Notes: generated by a model from the letters alone, not told the origin. DNA of 64,000 nt from Delphinapterus leucas (GCF_002288925.2 NW_022098050.1:5099882-5163881), one strand, 5' to 3'; shown: positions 1-11,259, numbered from the stretch's first letter. Translations and numbers: made by a program.

Positions 1-420
1 CACTGGCCCATCTTCCAAGCACAAGGCATCCTTGTCCCAGGGATTTCACTTATCTGGAAACATCTAAAGGTAGCTGCCTTCCCTGGTAGGAGTCTGCTAG
101 ACTTAGAGGTCTCCAGGTTGAAGACAGTTGCTCTTTCTGTCTAGTCTTTGAACGGTTACGGGGCGTTTGTGGGGGGAGGGTCCAGACGGCAGGCCCAACA
201 TGGTAGCAACTACCTCTCCGAATTTCTGGTCTGGGCTAGATTTTAGGCTCTGACCAGGCACCGGTGGGTGAACTACCGCTGACACTGAGGGGCTTGCTGG
301 GTAGACGGATGTCAGCCGAATGAGCATAGATACTGGCGGCTTGGGGAGGCCCCGTCTTGCGCCCCACCTGGCCCCTGCTTAAGAGCCCTCGAAGCCACCG
401 AGCTGGGCTGGATGCGCCTG
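1..420. other. unique sequence, nothing recognised
   Basis: This stretch is non-repetitive and of middling GC content. I see no repeat family, no plausible exon and no distinctive motif. It leads into the first CpG island. Confidence 0.5.
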
Positions 421-429
421 TAGATAGAC

Positions 430-1090
430 TCAGACGCCACGTCCCGCCCCGGCTGCTTATTTAGCGAGGTGCCTCCAGCTCATATTCTACCCAGTCGGGG
501 TCAGCGAGTGGGAACCGCGGGGAGAGGGGGCGGAGAACACCAACTCCTCGCTCGCAGACCCAGCAGGGCGGCCTTCCGCCCGAGCCGTTTGATTTGCAGC
601 TTCCCTCCTCGGTGGCCGCGGGCCCCCTGCGGACACGCACCACCCTGAGCCCCTTCGCGGGCACTATCCCGGGGACTGGAGGGACCTGGAAGGCTCCGCC
701 AGCCCCTCGCTCGGGGTAGGAAGGGAGTACCGCCCAGCAGATGAAAACGCGGCGCTGGCCTGTCCCTAAGCACCTCTGAGGCCCACCACAAAGTCGGGCG
801 CAGAGGTGAGTGGCGCGGGGCGGTTGCCCCGGGAAGGTCAGCCAGGGAGCAAAGCTTGGGGCTAGCGCAGGGCTGGGGATTCCAAACGGCCTAATCCGCT
901 GCACTTCCCCCCCCTCCCTCCCTCTCCGCTCCGGGTCCAATCTGCTCGGCCTTCGCCCGCGATGCTCCCCCCATCCCGGCGTCTCCAGCACGTTGGCAGT
1001 CGCGCAGCCCCCGGCCGCGAGCGCGGGGGGGTGGGGTGGGGTGCGCAGGGTGGTTTGTTTTGCGAGGCCTGACAGAACCTTCTGTGTGCG
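430..1090. promoter_or_regulatory. CpG island A
   Basis: CpG dinucleotides are frequent throughout, unlike the repeat-rich middle of the window, and GC is high. A pyrimidine-rich run at about 905-935 and a G-rich run at about 1024-1045 lie inside. Open frames on both strands here translate to P/A/G/R-rich low-complexity peptides with no domain, so I do not call a gene. CpG islands in mammals are usually promoters or Polycomb targets. No start site can be fixed from sequence. Confidence 0.75.
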
Positions 1091-1094
1091 GCGG

Positions 1095-1290
1095 AGGGAG
1101 GAGGCTAATGCATAATGCACAGCGCCTGGAAGCCCGGCCATTAGCGGCCTGTCGGTGACACAGACAAACGACTGAGAGGGAGGAGATCCAGCTCGCTCTG
1201 GAGTTTAAATATACCAGCGTGGAGGGGAAACGCCATGATTTAAAAGTGTGTGTTTGCAGACACTCGCATATATTTTAATGATTTCCAGCA
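1095..1290. promoter_or_regulatory. AT-rich pocket beside CpG island A, candidate conserved element
   Basis: Immediately after the island the composition switches to AT-rich, with homeodomain-type cores (ctaatgcataatgc at about 1104-1117) and a near-palindrome ggccattagcggcc at 1136-1149. No repeat family matches. The mix of TAAT/ATTA cores with no coding potential is what conserved non-coding enhancers often look like. Conservation itself cannot be seen from one sequence. Confidence 0.35.
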
Positions 1291-2440
1291 GGCCGTGCGC
1301 CCCAGCCTTGCATCCCCCTCCCCCAAAGGGGGGACATGTATGGGGGGGTAAGAATGAAGGCAGAGTGAGAGGCCTCAACCCGAGACCCATCGCTAGCTTC
1401 CGAGGGATGAAGGGGAGAAGAGGTTGGTAAATGCACCGCGGAGAAAGTGAGGCCTAGGGAAGCCACACGACCCAAGGCCATCCCCAGATTTTTGTTTTTT
1501 TAAATCTGGCCATCGAGCCTTCCACCCCGGACTGGACCTTCTACGTTGTACTAAAAAGAAAGGCCTGGGGGAAAGAATAAACCCTACTACCCCGTTTTCC
1601 CCCCAGGCGCCCACATTTTTGAATCTTCCCTTTCCACTGACAATCCAGAGACCTCCTTCCTCCCCGTTTAACACACCAGTGTTTTTTGGCAATTAAGGCG
1701 AGAAGGGGGTGGGGATAAAGATAAGCCAATTTTTTTTTCCGCCGTGCAAGTGTGAAAGATAAGATAACGCTAAGCTGAGGCAAAGCGGTTGCTTACAACC
1801 TCCCCTCAGCGATTTTGATCGGTCACTTCTTATCTCACAAAAATGCTCCTTTCGAAAACTGCATCAAAAAAAGAAAAGGGCTGAAGGAAAGCATTTTCGT
1901 TTGGAACTGACATTTAAAACTCACCTTCTCTACACCAGCAACTCCTCCCCATCCGCGGGGCTCCCCAGGAAAAGTCGCACCTCGACTACAGGGTTTCAGG
2001 CTTTCTCGTGGGGGGCAGGATTACTAGTGTAATTAGGCTGAATAAAACCAGGGATGCGTGATGAGGATTTATCCTGCATCCAACCCCAGCCTCGCAGCCG
2101 GGTTTTCCTTCTCTGAGTTCCTGATCGCTGTTTGTGTTTCACCATCGCGCTCGTGTGTTAAAACTAAACAGGTAGTTATATTTGGGAGGATCATATAACT
2201 ATGTCAACACGAAGCGGTTGTTAATGCGAAATAATAAGAAACTCTGCTGATTTTTACAGGCCCCTGTAAAGGATGGAAAAGGCGTCATGCGCCCCGGAAC
2301 CCGAGAACTCTCAGCCGAACCGGCCTCTCGGGGAGTCTTACAAAATTCTTTTCTCGCACAAAAATCTCACCAAGGGGTTTCCGGAAGACCTTGTATTTGT
2401 TGAGGGAGGTTTCGGTATTGAACTCCAGGCCCGCAGGGCG
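1290..2440. other. unique AT-richer linker between CpG islands A and B
   Basis: This is non-repetitive sequence containing the GATA cluster. Further on, a GGATTA (2018-2023), a TAATTA-type core (gtaattag near 2029-2036) and the near-palindrome ggatttatcc (about 2065-2074) are K50 and TAAT homeodomain-type motifs. There are short A and T runs but no microsatellite. No exon is recognised. Confidence 0.4.
1714..1835. promoter_or_regulatory. cluster of GATA-factor motifs
   Basis: AGATAAG occurs at 1719-1725 (within gataaagataag from 1714), again at 1757-1763, AGATAAC overlaps it at 1762-1768, and the reverse form CTTATCT is at 1829-1835. These are full WGATAR sites of the GATA zinc-finger family. 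Four to five in about 120 bp is denser than the rest of the window. The flanks are repeat-free, so this is a candidate enhancer or silencer; binding is an inference. Confidence 0.4.
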
Positions 2441-3040
2441 GCCTGTAAATTCCCCCCAGCCCAGCCGCTGGCCCCAGATCGCAAACATCAAGGCAGGCGC
2501 CCCAGGCTGAGTTGATGAACCTCTGCGCCCACCTCCGGCTTACAGCTCCCGAGCTCCCACTTCTATCACCCCCCATCCCGGGTTCGCAACTCGGCGCTGG
2601 GCGCAAACCGAGTCTGCCCTCTCCGGGCACGACCTAAAGCCCGGGGCTAGCCGCGGCCGGATAGTCCCCGGGGAGCCGAAACCGCCGAGCGGGGAAACCC
2701 CTCCTCTCGCCCTTCCGCGAAAAGCCTGGCCCCGGCGTAGGCGCCAAGCAAACGGGCATCCGCTGACAGCCGGGCCTCACGTAAGGCCCACACGCGTCCC
2801 ATTTGTCAGCCTGAGTTCCCCTCGGGCGAGCAGTCTGGCGCGGCCCCAAGGCCAGGCGCGGGCGGGGAGGGGGTGCGGGGCCGCGGCGAGCTGGGAGCGG
2901 GGCGGGGGCGCGGGCTCTGCGGGGCCCGGCCGGGCTCGGTTCCGCGTTCCTGGGCCCGCGGGTAAGCTGAGCCGGCGGGGCAGGCCGCTCCCTGGCTGGC
3001 GCCGAGGCGCCGAGCTGCGCTTCACGTGCCCGCCATATCA

Positions 3041-3061
3041 GCGGCGGCGGCGGCGGCGGCG
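3041..3061. repeat. (GCG)n trinucleotide run
   Basis: About seven perfect GCG units lie inside CpG island B. Such runs occur in 5' untranslated regions and alanine or glycine tracts, but no surrounding reading frame supports coding here. Confidence 0.85.
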
Positions 3062-4435
3062 AGGAGCGGGGGCAGGGAGGCGCGCCGCAGCTCCCGCGGG
3101 GCCTCCGGCCCCCCTTCCCCCGCCCTGCGGGGGGCTGGGTCCGGACCACCCCGCAGCCCCCATCCCCGCGCCGGCCGAGAGCGGCGCTGCCAGACGCCAA
3201 GAGGCTTCTAGGGCGCCGTTCCGAAAGCTGCGCGGCGGCGGCAGCCAGGGGAGGGTGCTCCTCGCGGCCGCCCCGGGAACTTCCCAGCCGCCCCGCCGCC
3301 GCCGCAGTCACCGGGGCCGGAAGCCCTTGCGCCGCCCCGAGCGGCCTCCGCTGGCCCCTAGGGCTGTTCCAGACGAGGGCTGGTCGCGCGTCACCTTCGA
3401 TCCCTCCTAGTCCCAGGCGGCTGCCCTCGCCCTGGGGCATCCCCATTTAAACCCGGAGGACCCTTGTAGAGGTCCAGCGGGACCTTCCTCTATTACCGCC
3501 ATCGACGCGGCTCCCCCGGCAGCTGGGACAGGAGGGGCGCGGAGCCGCCACTCCGGCCGGGCAGGAACACCTGCTCCCGGGCCCTGCAGCTGGGCGCGTG
3601 GTGCCGGGAGAGGCTGCCTACTGTTGTGTGCAGAGATCGCGGAGGAGAAAATGGGGCTCCGAAGCTCAGGGCCAGGCGCAGCCGCGCCCTGGCCGCCCCC
3701 AACTCCCACCCTTTCTGTGCGATCAAGCCCGAAGCTCGGGGACGCGGGTCTCCCTGAGGGTCGAAGGGCCGCCACCCCTGGGATCCAGCTTCTGGCCTCA
3801 GGAGGTCGTTCGCAAGATAGATGGGGCAAAACCTGTTTTGGGAGTCTTCCCGGTGTCCGCCCCCGCTCTCCAAACCAGACACACTCATCTCCCCTCGGCC
3901 CCCATTCTAGCCTCCGGCGGGGGACAAGAGTAGGTCATGGCGGCACTGGTACGGGGTTCGGACTTTGCCACGCGGCGTGGGCAGGGCCGATGGACCCTCC
4001 CCATCTCCTGTGTGCCCAGAGGAGATCGGGCAGCCGAGATGACCTGCGCCGCTTGCCCTGCCTCACCTCCCCCTCCCCCGTCCCGCCCTCCCCGGAGCTC
4101 CTGGCCCAGGGCCCGGCCGGGGAAGGCGTTGTTTTGCCAGCGGGAGCCGAGCGAGTGCGCAGAGAAAAGCCTCCCTGCTCTAATGAGAGTGCACACAGCG
4201 CTGCAGCGAGGAGGATGATTACCCGGCGGGCGGGGGGGCGCGGGGCCGGGCCGCGGGCGGCGTGTGCGGCGGCCCCGCGGGCCCGGAGTCCCCGCCTGTC
4301 TGGCTGCTAATCGCACGCTTTCTGCTGTTACGGAGGCAGGCGGGAGCCGGCGGCCAAGCCCAGCGCCGGCGACTCGGCGGGTGACACGGAAACATGGCGC
4401 AGCGCCCCTCCCCCGCCCGCCCGCCCTCCCCGCGC

Positions 4436-4459
4436 TCCCGCCTCCCGCCTCCCGCCTCG
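4436..4459. repeat. short CCCGCCT tandem repeat
   Basis: Three units of cccgcct stand head to tail in a C-rich strand inside CpG island B. The G-rich complement could fold as a quadruplex. Confidence 0.7.
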
Positions 4460-4719
4460 CACTTCCTCCCGCCCGCGAGGCTTTTGCAGTTCTAATGCTC
4501 TGCTGTCCGCCCGGCACCATTACGCTAGCAGCCGCTTCTCGGCCGCCGCGCGCGTCTCTTTCCCTTTTGTTTTCGGGGTCTATAGAAAACGTTTGCTTTT
4601 GTCCCGAGCTCTCGTTAAACCAAACTTGTGGTGGCAACGGAAGGCGGTGCGGGCGGGGAGGGGCCCGGGGATTTTGGCAGCAGCCGACCAGAGCGTGGTG
4701 GAAACTTCTCTCGCTGGGT

Positions 4720-5100
4720 TCCCCGCCACCCCGCCTTCCCCCCCCTCCCCTCTTACACACAGGCCAGTCGGCCTACCAACGCTTCCCCCCTTCCCCCCCT
4801 GAGAGGCCTCAGCGCTCCAGGAAGGAGGTCTGGGCTAGAGGGACTGTGACCAGGGGTGAAGAGCCTAGGGTGCGTGTCCGTGGGCCCCGAGTTTTTGGCA
4901 CTCGGTGACCTCGCTCCTTGAAGTCTTGACTTGCCTCTCCCTCCCTTTGGTCATTCGGGGCTTTGTATCAGCCGATGGAGAAGGAAGGGGAGGGAAGAGA
5001 AGAAAGTGGTTCGCGTGTGTGGTTTTTATATTAAGGGTTTGTTGGAATCTCTCACCTCCAACTGTATACCCTCTTTTATAGGATCTATGGAGAGAAGGGG
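4720..5100. other. lower-CpG linker between islands B and C
   Basis: CpG density falls, with C-rich runs at 4740-4800 and a purine-rich stretch near 4979-5005. There is no repeat family and no exon recognised. Confidence 0.4.
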
Positions 5101-5699
5101 GAAGGTGGGCCCCACGGGGGAAAGGGTCAGAAACCTAGGCCTGGGAGCTGGATCTTACTCTACCGGTCGGCTCAGCTACAGCCCGGTCCGCAAGCGGGGT
5201 GGGGGGACATTGCTGAGAGGGGAACGGACAGGAGGGCCGGGTCCCTCGATCCAGGAGACGCCAAACCTCCCTCCCCCGGTCGAGAGCGCAGGTCCCCCTG
5301 GCGCGCTCCCCAGCCCAGAGCGCACGCCGTGGCTCCGCACCGGAGCTGCTCAGGCGGCAATTTTTTAAGCCTGCAATTAAGCGAGGCGTCGCCGTGTCCT
5401 CTGCTAGTGTCGATCCTGTCAGTCGCACATGGCCTTGGTGCTCCGGTCCGAGGCCCCGCGATTAGTCACAGGCTCGCTTCGCTCCTTCCCTAATCCGCCT
5501 CTGCAGGCAGCCTGGGGACGCGGCCGACTTGGCGGCGCTGGCAGGGAGCCACTGTGCGCGGGGCGGGCCGCCTGGCCAGTACCAGCCCCGCTGTGCCCGA
5601 GTCGGCGCGGGTCCCGGGGTGCGGGCTTGGGACTCCCTCCTCCCTTCACAGCCCCCAGGCTGGGGCGGCAGCGCCCCTCCTCCTCTCGCCCCACTCCCG

Positions 5700-5860
5700 G
5701 GCCTGCGAGATCTATTTGTGTGGTGTCATTTGCATAAAAATAGGACAAGTGTTTCAGTGCGTTCGAACGCGGGAGGCGAAATTCTTATTGATGTGTCTGT
5801 GTGGAGCCCTCGGTTGTCGGAGCGGTTTGATTTAGGGTGTTTGTGTTGCCTTCTGCGAGG
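5700..5860. promoter_or_regulatory. AT-rich pocket with POU octamer inside CpG island C
   Basis: A perfect octamer ATTTGCAT lies at 5728-5735, followed by an A-rich stretch and gtgtttcagtgcgttcgaacgc. It is non-repetitive and clearly different in composition from the GC-rich DNA on either side. The octamer is the classic POU-factor site, but about two perfect copies are expected by chance in 64 kb, so the motif alone is weak. Confidence 0.3.
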
Positions 5861-6000
5861 AATGAGAGGAAATCCTGCGCAACGCCTTCGGCGGCCCAGC
5901 CCCCACAGAGCATCCCGCTCTGCACGGCCCGGAACGGTCCACCGCCTGGACCCCGGCGCGCCGAGTCCACAGCGAGCAGGCTGAGGGCCAGGCGGGCGAC

Positions 6001-6062
6001 CCATTATGACTCATAAAACTGGGCGGCCTAATCACCAGCTGCCAACCCGTTTACGTGTGGCG
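6001..6062. promoter_or_regulatory. AT pocket with AP-1 site, TAATC core and E-box
   Basis: TGACTCA (AP-1) lies at 6007-6013 and is followed by cctaatcaccagctgcc, which joins a TAATC homeodomain core to a CAGCTG E-box within about 30 bp. The setting is CpG-rich and repeat-free. The dense grouping suggests a regulatory element; function is inferred. Confidence 0.3.
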
Positions 6063-6901
6063 CTTCCCAATGTTCCCTTCGCCCGGCCCGGGCCTCCAGC
6101 AGGTTCGCCCCGGACACGGCTAGAGCCGCTCAGTGGGGGCTAATCAAGTGGTCGCTCGTTCCCGTCAGCAGCGTGGCTTCCCTTCCCGGGCGACCCCCGC
6201 GCTCCCGGCCTTTGCGCTGCTCGCCAGCAACTCCTCAGCTTGGACAAATAGCTGGGAGGGCGCCGGCCGCGCGGAGCCAGTAAATCAATCATTAACTCCC
6301 CGGCGAGGCCTGGCCAGGGGAGGGAGCGGCGGCCAGAACCAAGTCAGCGGGGCGAGAGCGAGGCCCCCACCCCGGGTTGGGAGCCGTCCACGCGCCAGCA
6401 GACAGGGTGCGTGAAAGTGGGTCCCCCCGGGGCCTCCAGATCCCCTCCAGAAGCCTCCGCCTGCCGGGCCTTTCAAGCCCGCACCTCGCCTCGCCAGTCA
6501 GGTCGGGTTACTGTGCGGCCCCCGGGCAGGCTGGAACATTAACGAGCCGCCCCGGGCCTCGCGGCCTGCTCTCCCCAGGAGAGCCTGCCGCGCTTGGGCA
6601 AGCTCTTCGGATCCGGTCGGGCTCCCCCAGACACTGGCTTGCCAAACCAAACCGATTGCCCCCGTGTCGACTGGTCTCCCAGCGGCACCCTCCCCACGGA
6701 GCCCACCGTGGGGCGGCACGCAGGGGGTTAAAAGCTCCAGTTCGCCCTGGCTCCTCCACGGCGCTGAGGAAACGCTGATCAAAGTGCTTACGGGGAAGGA
6801 AACACACACGCACACTTGGGCCTGGGTCGAAGAAGAGCGACCGGAGAGACGGCCCGGGAGCCGCCTGCCCCGACCCGCTTCCCACACTCCCGGGAACGCG
6901 A

Positions 6902-6921
6902 CGGCGGCGGCGGCGGCGGCC
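6902..6921. repeat. (CGG)n trinucleotide run
   Basis: About six to seven CGG units lie inside CpG island C, similar to the run at 3041. Confidence 0.8.
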
Positions 6922-7959
6922 CGCGCGATTCTCTCCGCGGAGCTCGGCGCGGCGGGGCCGGGAGGCCGGCGGGGAGGGGGATGGAACGAGGGGGAGGGAG
7001 GCGAGCCCGGGCTGCGCGCCAAGAGGCCCAGAGCCGCAGATTAGTCACCGCTCGGCTGGGCGCTCACGGGTGCGCCCGGGAACCGGGAGGGCAGGCGTCG
7101 GCCCCTCTCCGCCGGGCTCCCGGGGGCTCGGCGCCGCGGCGCGGGTGCCTCCGCCCCCACCCCTGCGCGCGCCCGGCGCGGCTGGATGAACTCTCGGGGG
7201 CTCGCGCTGCGGAGATCCACTTGTCAGTTCAAGGGCAGGACAGAAACTCTGCAAGCAGAGTCTTGCGAACAGGAAATTTCTCATTGACAAGGTGCTGCCC
7301 CTCCCCCACGCCCGGCTTCAAAACAAAACAAAAACCCGGCGCGAGCGGTCAATGCACCCAGCCCGGGCCCTCCGTGGTCTGCGCCCCTCCACCGCCTCGG
7401 CGACCCCCGCGGATCGGCCCCGGTCCGGGGAGCGGAGAGCTCGCCGAGCCCCGGGCCCCAAGCTCAGGCGGCCGCCAACAAACAGGCCCGGCGGGCAGGT
7501 TGGGCTTGGGTCCCGCCGAGGGCGCCCAGCTGCCACCCTCCGGGGCCCTGGCAGGGTCGGGCGGGGGCGCAGGGCCCGGGAGGTTCCGCACCTTCTCGGG
7601 TTATGAACCTGGCGGAGCGGCTTTGCGGAGCTGGAGGCCGCCAGGTCAGCGGCTCCCCGGAGGCGTGGGGGCGGGGAGGCCGCGCGGCGCCGCCGACTCG
7701 GTGAATCCCGCTGCGGGGATCCGGGAGGGCGGCGAGCTCGGCCTGGCAAAGTTCCTGTAGAAACTCCATGTTTAGAAACTCCAGCGGCGTCGCGGGAGGA
7801 GGGGGCGAAGAGGGCGCGCGGGGCACGCGGGGGCGGCCGGCACCCGCCTTGCACTCCCGGGGAGGGGTCCCGGGGCCCCAGGCCAAGGCGAAGTCTGGAG
7901 GGCGGGGACGGCCGGGTTCCCGGCCCGTTCTTTTGTGTCTGCCCCTCTCTTTTCTCCAC

Positions 7960-8345
7960 ACTCTAAAGGAGATATTTAAACCCGTTTCATTTATTGAATT
8001 CAGCCAGGAGAGGAAGGCTGCCTTTTCAGGGACCCTGATATTCAGGGTAATTTCGTATTTGACATATGTAAATACTTAGTACTCTCAGGTAAGGTCAAAT
8101 TATTTATCATCTTAATTTATATTTCAATAGGCCTACAATTTAGAGGCGCGAAATGCCTCCTTATGAATCATTATGGTCTATTAGGGGAAGTAATGTATAA
8201 ACAGCACTATTTGGGAGGGAATCACTTACGTTGACATTTAAATGGCTCTTCAATAGTTAAAAAAAAGAGAGAGAGACATTCGAGTGCCTTTGATTAAATA
8301 TACAATTTACACGACCATCAGCAAAGCCATCAGGAATATAAATTC
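7960..8345. other. AT-rich unique stretch after CpG block, possible conserved element
   Basis: GC drops sharply. The sequence is repeat-free and rich in TAAT, ATTTA and TTAAT cores (for example gaatcattatggtc near 8165 and catttaaatggc near 8236). It ends at the pyrimidine microsatellite. Its look is that of a conserved non-coding element, but no gene is seen. Confidence 0.35.
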
Positions 8346-8356
8346 TTCTTGGGATT

Positions 8357-8463
8357 TTTATTTATTTATTTCTTCCTTTCTTCCTCCTTTCCTTCCTTCC
8401 TTCCTTCCTTCTTCCTTCCTTCCTTCCTTCCTTTCTTCGTTTCCTTTCCTTTCCTTTTCTTTC
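8357..8463. repeat. (TTTA)n then (CTTC)n pyrimidine microsatellite
   Basis: Three tttatt-type units are followed by about 90 bases of almost pure pyrimidine built from cttc and cttt units. The apparent F/S/P-rich peptides encoded across it are an artefact of the repeat. Polypyrimidine-polypurine tracts can form triplex DNA. Confidence 0.9.
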
Positions 8464-8695
8464 AGCCTTCCAGGGCGTGCATGTCATTTAATCCCTATAG
8501 GAAAATCCACAAATTCCAGGCAAAATATCATTCTCCTCTCCTCCAGCTAATGGTTTATCAAAAACCCAGGGAATCACCGGAAGTGTGAGCAAATTCCACC
8601 AGCAGGCACCCAGTGGGATGTTTATAGACCTTTATACCTCAGTAACAGAATCAACCACTTTCTGACAATATCACAACTGATTTGTGAAACATTGT
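8464..8695. other. unique sequence, nothing recognised
   Basis: This is non-repetitive and moderately AT-rich, with no exon or motif of note. Confidence 0.4.
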
Positions 8696-8699
8696 AGCT

Positions 8700-9085
8700 T
8701 CCCTGCTGGAGTGGAACCTTCCTGAAGGCCTGTGTCCATTCATGCAACCTTCTGTTCCCACAGCACTCAGCACAGGGCCTCGTACCATTTTAAGTCATCC
8801 TCCTACACCTGCAAAAATATCACTGGCAGAGGCTCTTCCTGACTGCCTCCCTCCCCCACCCCCATGCACTCTTTATTGAATTACTCTGTTGTATTCATTC
8901 CCTTGAAGCATCTTCCATCTTTAGAATGCCCTTCTTTAGCCCCACATCTCCTTCCCCGGCTCCCTATTTATCCGTTCCCCTGCACAGCTGTAGTTCTCAA
9001 AAGAGGTGTCTACGTCCATTAGTATTTCCATTTCCTTACCTTGTGTGCCCTCTAAAACTCAGCTCGTTTTGAAGTTATTCTAAGA
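8700..9085 (-). repeat. old L2-like LINE 3' part
   Basis: The text reads like the complement of an L2 3' end: cttcctgactgcctccctccc, calendar-like C/T-rich wording and a 'cagcactcagcacagggcc' block. Divergence is high and the boundaries are approximate. Confidence 0.5.
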
Positions 9086-9089
9086 TATT

Positions 9090-9400
9090 GGGATAAATTA
9101 CAGCTTTGTTTGTAACAGCATAATATTAGAAACAACCTAAATGTCCAGCAATGACATTGATGGTTCATGCATACAAGGGAACATTCTGTACCTCTTTTAA
9201 AAAATAAAAATTTGCTCTGCAGTACTGATAGGGAATGACCCCTAAGGTCTATCGTTAGGGGAAAACCATAATGTGCAGAATGGGTGTGTATAGTACGTTA
9301 CAATTTGAGTACCTTACCGTTTGTGTAAAACACAACGTAGAGGGGATACAGACACATATTTGTCGGTACATGATTAAACATCTTCAACACCCTCACCACC
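9090..9400 (+). repeat. old L1 fragment
   Basis: The phrases aacaacctaaatgtccagcaatg and 'gttaggggaaaaccataatgtgcagaatgg' match the 3' region of mammalian L1 elements in sense orientation. It is short and diverged. Confidence 0.6.
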
Positions 9401-10020
9401 ACTTTCTTTATTTTCAGAAATGGGAACACACTGCACAAGCTGTTCCGTACCTCACCTATAAAACTTATTGCTACATCTTACAGATCATTTTCTATATCAG
9501 CACTTGGAGATGGGCTCTGGCTGTGCCAAGGCCTGTGGAATTTCACTGTATAGATGCATCATTTATCGCACTCTTCAACCCACACTCTTCAACCTCCACC
9601 CTCCCTAGCTATTCTGCAGAAAGGGCTCAAGATCACCTGCCACTTCCTTGTTGCTGGAGGGTGGGGATGCAGGGGGTGGGGGTCAAGCCTTCCTTGGCCT
9701 TGGAAGCACTCAACACCCCTGACCACTCCCCGCTTGAACTGCTCTTGGCTTCCCGGATACCACACACACATGGTTTGCATCCTACCTCTGAGTCTCTTTC
9801 AGTCTCTTTCTGGACTCTTCTCTATGCTATACTAGTTGCCTTGGGCCTGGGTCCTTCCTTCTCTCCCCCGCTGCCCCAATCTCATCCAGGCTCATGGCTT
9901 TAAATACCACCTACTTGCTGATGACCTGACAACCCTTCAATTTGTTTTTCCAGGTCCAGACCCCCATATCAAACGGCAGACCTGACATCTCAATTTGGCC
10001 ATCTATGACCAGCTTCATGA
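9400..10020. other. mostly unique or ancient LINE-like sequence
   Basis: The C/T-rich text from about 9570 to 9960 (ggctttaaataccacctac near 9896) resembles the reverse strand of an ancient LINE-derived repeat also seen at 16515, 17265 and 25425. No exon is recognised; family assignment is uncertain. Confidence 0.35.
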
Positions 10021-10024
10021 TAAC

Positions 10025-10262
10025 AATAGTGAACATTTGCAGAGTGCTGGCAACCCTCTTCTAAGGACTTCCTAGAAATTAACGATTAATCCTTACAACT
10101 ACCCTCTGAGGCAGGTAGAATTATTATCCACATTTTACGGATGAGGAAACTAAGGCAGAGAGGTCACAGAACATTCCCAAAGTCACTAGGAAAATGGTGG
10201 AGCTAAGATTCAAACTCAGTCAGCCGTAGAGTCCACATTCTTTGTCACCCTGCTTCACAGCC
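10025..10262 (-). repeat. MIR SINE
   Basis: The reverse-strand MIR core is clear: acggatgaggaaactaaggc, then agaggtcacagaac, and aagattcaaactcag. MIRs are ancient tRNA-derived SINEs shared by all mammals. Confidence 0.85.
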
Positions 10263-10539
10263 TACCTAAAACTGAATTTTTTTTAAAAAAATCAATTAAT
10301 CTACAAATATTTTGGGGTATTTACTACATGTCAGGCCCTGCAACAGGTCCTGGGGAAAGAGTGGCAAGCAGGACAAACTGTCCCTTAAAAAAGAGACCTG
10401 CTCGTCCCTTGGGACCTGTCCTTTGTCCCAGTTCCCTTCCCTATGGCAGAAAATGTCTCAGCCACTTCAGTGCTTAAAGTATAATCTTGGAGGCGGAGGG
10501 AAGGGGTCATTCTAGACCTGTCTCCTTCATCTCCCACCT

Positions 10540-11008
10540 CGCCTTCCTCCAGTCTGATGGCAAGGCTAACCGATTCTACTTCCAAGTGTTTTATCCGGTC
10601 AACCTACTTCTTCCCATTCTCCCAAATCCACCTTGGCCAGGGCACCATCATCTTGCCTGGGTTAGCACACAGGATTGCTAGCCCCACTGTTCTCTGTGCT
10701 GCCGCTCTCACCCTCCCCCAACCCATCCTCCACATGGCAGCTACAAAGTCTTTTGAGAAAAAAAAAAGCATGTCACATGTCGCTACCCCACTAGTTCCCA
10801 CTGTACTTGGAACAAAACCCAAACTCCTTAACAAGGCTTCCAGATCCCTGCCACCTCATGGCTTGCCACTGTCTGCCTCACCCTCTGAGGGCCAGCACAT
10901 ATGGCCCCTGTTGTTAATAGGCTCTGAGCATTCCTCCCTGTTCTCATAATGTTGTTTGCGGCACATTTGTGGCACAACGCCTGGCACATATAGATGCTTA
11001 AAAATACA
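10540..11008 (-). repeat. L2-like LINE, interrupted by a CHR SINE
   Basis: Phrases such as caaaacccaaactccttaac, cctcatggcttgccactg and a closing cgcctggcacatatagatgc match the reverse of the L2 3' region. The tail ends where the SINE at 11011 is inserted and seems to continue just after it (aatacttgataaac from 11147). Confidence 0.6.
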
Positions 11009-11010
11009 CT

Positions 11011-11138
11011 TCATTTATTTTTTACTTTTGGCCTCGCCACACGGCACGTGAAATCTTAGTTCCCCGACCAGGGATCGAACCCGTGCCCCCTGCAGTAGAA
11101 GTGCGGAGTCCTAAACACTGGACCACCAGGGGATTCCG
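11011..11138 (-). repeat. CHR-type cetartiodactyl SINE (short form)
   Basis: Read on the minus strand it begins ggaatcccctggtggtcc, carries the promoter B box ggttcgatccc (seen here as gggatcgaacccg near 11071-11083) and ends in an A-rich tail. Short flanking similarity (aaatac on both sides) suggests the target-site duplication. It lies inside an older LINE and faces the SINE at 11260. Confidence 0.88.
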
Positions 11139-11259
11139 CCCCCCCAAATACTTGATAAACAGTAAATGAGTCACTGAATGCTTCATACGTTTTTGCTAAC
11201 TCTAATCAATATTCTATATCATGGCCAGAGAAGAAACCAAATTCAAGAGAGCAAAACAA

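Larger units (their letters stand above)
2440..4720. promoter_or_regulatory. CpG island B (about 2.3 kb)
   Basis: CpG is very dense, especially at 2640-3450 and 4030-4480, with GC boxes (ggggcggggg near 2897) and a palindromic E-box CACGTG at 3023-3028. Minus-strand open frames up to about 290 residues run through it. They are R/P/G/A-rich, with no recognisable domain, and overlap equally long frames on the other strand, as expected where stop codons are rare. It is a long island of the kind found at developmental genes. I could not find a matching first coding exon. Confidence 0.8.
5100..7950. promoter_or_regulatory. CpG island C (about 2.8 kb, with AT pockets)
   Basis: CpG is dense over nearly the whole span, broken by AT-rich pockets at about 5340-5390, 5700-5850 and 6000-6060. 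With islands A and B it makes most of the first 8 kb CpG-rich. The longest plus-strand frame (6816-7760) is a low-complexity R/P/G/A peptide with no domain and I do not accept it as a gene. A short direct repeat tagaaactcca occurs twice near 7760-7787. Confidence 0.8.

Noticed and set aside
3885..4760. 291-codon minus-strand frame in CpG island B
   Set aside because: R/G/A/P-rich, no domain, overlapped by plus-strand frames of similar quality. Composition explains it.
6816..7760. 314-codon plus-strand frame in CpG island C
   Set aside because: Low-complexity, no homology that I recognise, and crossed by several other frames; no splice or start evidence.
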